The translations under genes and the position numbers were made by a program. A stretch of DNA of 6,672 nt. Origin: Candidatus Omnitrophota bacterium (lineage in GTDB: Bacteria > Omnitrophota > Gorgyraeia > Gygaellales > Profunditerraquicolaceae). How positions within the stretch are numbered: the first letter of the stretch is position 1; every line of letters starts with the position of its first letter. The DNA lies in contig JAQUOO010000065.1 of NCBI GenBank assembly GCA_028717055.1, positions 1-6,672 on the forward strand. The letters run 5' to 3'. Positions 5,211-6,672 of the stretch are shown piece after piece. The notes beneath the pieces were generated by a model. It saw only the letters and a list, made by a program, of their open reading frames with translations, had not been told where the DNA came from and ran no database searches.

Positions 5211-6672
5211 CTATTCATAGCCGTATTTCCTGATAAACCACATTTTTACCTTCTGCACTATAAATAAATAACTGACAACTATTATGGTAAGAGCAATAAA
5301 ATATGCCCCCGGGGGCGTAACGAAACCGAATGGTTTTGCCAGCGGTGAAAAAGTAATAAGCGTGCCCACGGTGATTATAAATAACGAGGTCATTATTAAA
5401 GAGAAACTCGGCCAGCTTTCCACAAAGGGGATTTTTCCCGTGCGAATTACATGTATGACAAGGGTTTGAGTGCAAAGGGATTCAATGAACCAGCCGGTGT
5501 GGAATAATTCTGCTGAAGAGCGGAAAATGAATAACATGACTCCGAAAGTGATAAAGTCGAATATTGAGCTGATTGGGCCGATAATCATCATAAAATTCTT
5601 GATGTATTTTACGTTCCATGGCCGGGGTTTTTCCAGGTATTGTTTATCAACCCGGTCAGTGGGAATGGCTATTTGCGAAAGATCGTAAAGAAAGTTATTG
5701 AGGAGTATTTGGATGGGCAGCATCGGTAAAAACGGCAGAAATGAACTGCCTCCTGTCATGCTGAACATATTGCCGAAGTTCGAACTTGAGCCCATCTTGA
5801 TGTATTTTACGATATTCCCGAAGGTCTTTCTTCCTTCGATAACCCCGTCTTCCAGGACCATCAGGCTTTTTTTAAGCAGGATCATATCCGCGGATTCTTT
5901 GGCGATATCCACCGCGTTATTTACGGAAATTCCGACATCCGATGTCTTTAAGGCAGGCGCGTCGTTTATGCCGTCTCCTAAATATCCTACTATATGATTA
6001 TTTTCATGCAGGCATTTTATGATTCTTTCTTTTTGCAGGGGCGACAGGCGCGCAAAAACATTGGTAGTCTCTACGGCTTCGCAAAGCTGCGCCTCCGTTA
6101 ATTTTTCGACACTCTCTCCGGTAAGAAGGCCTTTAATGTTCAATCCAACCTCGCTACAGATTTTCCGCGTAACCAGTTCATTGTCTCCGGTTAAGACTTT
6201 GAAGTCTATGCCGAGTTTATTTAACGCCAGTATGGCTCTTTTTGCGCTCGGTTTCGGCGGATCAAGAAAAGCAACGTAACCTTTTAAGATCAGGCCCCTC
6301 TCGTCATCTTTAGAGTATATGTTTTTCTTTTCCGTCATGTCGTTATAGGCGATAGCCAAAACCCTGAAGCCATCGGTGCTAAGGCGGTCGCATTCTTCTT
6401 TCAGGTCGGTCAGAAGCCATTCTTCCATCTCTTGTATTTCGCCGTCAAGCTCGTACCTGTTGCATCTTTTGCAGATTTCTTCAGGGGCGCCTTTAGCAAT
6501 TATTTTATGCACATTGTTCATGTCCACTACAACCGACATTATTCTCCTTGAGAAATCAAAAGGAATTTCATCTATTTTCTTAAAGTCCTGCACAGCCAGT
6601 TTTTCATGCTTAAGTATCGCTCTATCCAAAAGATTTTTCAGCCCTGTTTGGTAAAAACTATTGGTGTAAGCC
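5211..6672 (-). CDS. mgtA: Magnesium-transporting P-type ATPase (MgtA/MgtB, P3B type), N-terminus beyond the window
   Basis: Inner-membrane pump that imports Mg2+ at the cost of ATP. The visible 486 residues are the C-terminal half of a protein of about 900. The frame is open to base 6671 and its first residues (AYTNSFYQTGLKNLLD) match the MgtA family, so the apparent TTG start at 6629 is internal. In order: QTGLKNLLD and EIPFDFSRRIMSVVVD of the nucleotide-binding domain, KGAPE (about 60-64), the LDPPK motif (136-140), LTGDN (160-164), the hinge GDGINDAPAL (232-241), then the membrane half with SSSNFGN and SFLPFLPMLPIQ of M5-M6, LYDLSQIAIP, GPISSIFD and four further hydrophobic segments. The C-terminus RKYGYE resembles E. 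coli MgtA (RRYGWQ). The phosphorylated Asp (DKTGT) and M1-M4 lie outside the window. The family's typical AS before FLPF is SS here, which looks conservative. Any magnesium-sensing leader would also be upstream and cannot be assessed. Confidence 0.93.
   Translation of the reverse strand, partial: AYTNSFYQTGLKNLLDRAILKHEKLAVQDFKKIDEIPFDFSRRIMSVVVDMNNVHKIIAKGAPEEICKRCNRYELDGEIQEMEEWLLTDLKEECDRLSTDGFRVLAIAYNDMTEKKNIYSKDDERGLILKGYVAFLDPPKPSAKRAILALNKLGIDFKVLTGDNELVTRKICSEVGLNIKGLLTGESVEKLTEAQLCEAVETTNVFARLSPLQKERIIKCLHENNHIVGYLGDGINDAPALKTSDVGISVNNAVDIAKESADMILLKKSLMVLEDGVIEGRKTFGNIVKYIKMGSSSNFGNMFSMTGGSSFLPFLPMLPIQILLNNFLYDLSQIAIPTDRVDKQYLEKPRPWNVKYIKNFMMIIGPISSIFDFITFGVMLFIFRSSAELFHTGWFIESLCTQTLVIHVIRTGKIPFVESWPSFSLIMTSLFIITVGTLITFSPLAKPFGFVTPPGAYFIALTIIVVSYLFIVQKVKMWFIRKYGYE

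Noticed and set aside
6627..6629. TTG as the start codon of the magnesium ATPase
   Set aside because: The frame continues upstream to the window edge with family-matching residues (QTGLKNLL), so this TTG is an internal leucine codon.
2586..6654. Plus-strand open frames opposite glyQS, the unknown gene, panB and mgtA, and a minus-strand frame at 5215-5475
   Set aside because: All are shadows of well-supported genes in other frames; none resembles a known protein.

Overview
All genes in this 6.7 kb bacterial window lie on the minus strand. Read in the direction of transcription (high to low coordinates) they are: the C-terminal half of an MgtA/MgtB-type P-type magnesium ATPase (cut by the right edge), panB (ketopantoate hydroxymethyltransferase), an uncharacterised membrane-anchored 237-residue protein, a dimeric-type glycyl-tRNA synthetase (glyQS), and ppdK (pyruvate, phosphate dikinase, cut by the left edge). 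Plus-strand open frames are shadows of these genes. No RNA gene, insertion sequence, phage gene or CRISPR array is visible, and no stretch over 300 bases lacks a gene.

Layout. mgtA and panB are 51 nt apart with no terminator or clear promoter between them. panB and the small membrane protein share an ATGA stop/start overlap, so they are almost certainly co-translated. The 102-nt gap before glyQS holds a good sigma70-type promoter candidate (TTGATT, 17 nt, extended TG-n TAAAAA) and a perfect 8-bp hairpin in the predicted leader. glyQS therefore probably starts a second transcription unit. The 157-nt gap between glyQS and ppdK is very AT-rich and is almost wholly an imperfect inverted repeat with internal direct repeats. 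It lacks the U-tract of an intrinsic terminator and looks like a dispersed intergenic element.

How the genes relate. They are core functions rather than one pathway: magnesium import, the first committed step of pantothenate/CoA synthesis, glycine charging of tRNA, and reversible pyruvate/PEP interconversion. PPDK suggests a PPi-linked glycolysis or gluconeogenesis, common in anaerobes. The only protein of unknown function is the one coupled to panB.

Organism. The window supports a bacterium with moderate GC, sigma70-like promoters and Shine-Dalgarno starts. The AT-rich intergenic repeat, the single-chain GlyRS and PPDK would suit an uncultured candidate-phylum bacterium such as Omnitrophota, but this is a guess that cannot be confirmed here. 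I see no new multi-gene system. The best leads are the intergenic repeat, the glyQS leader and the panB-coupled protein.
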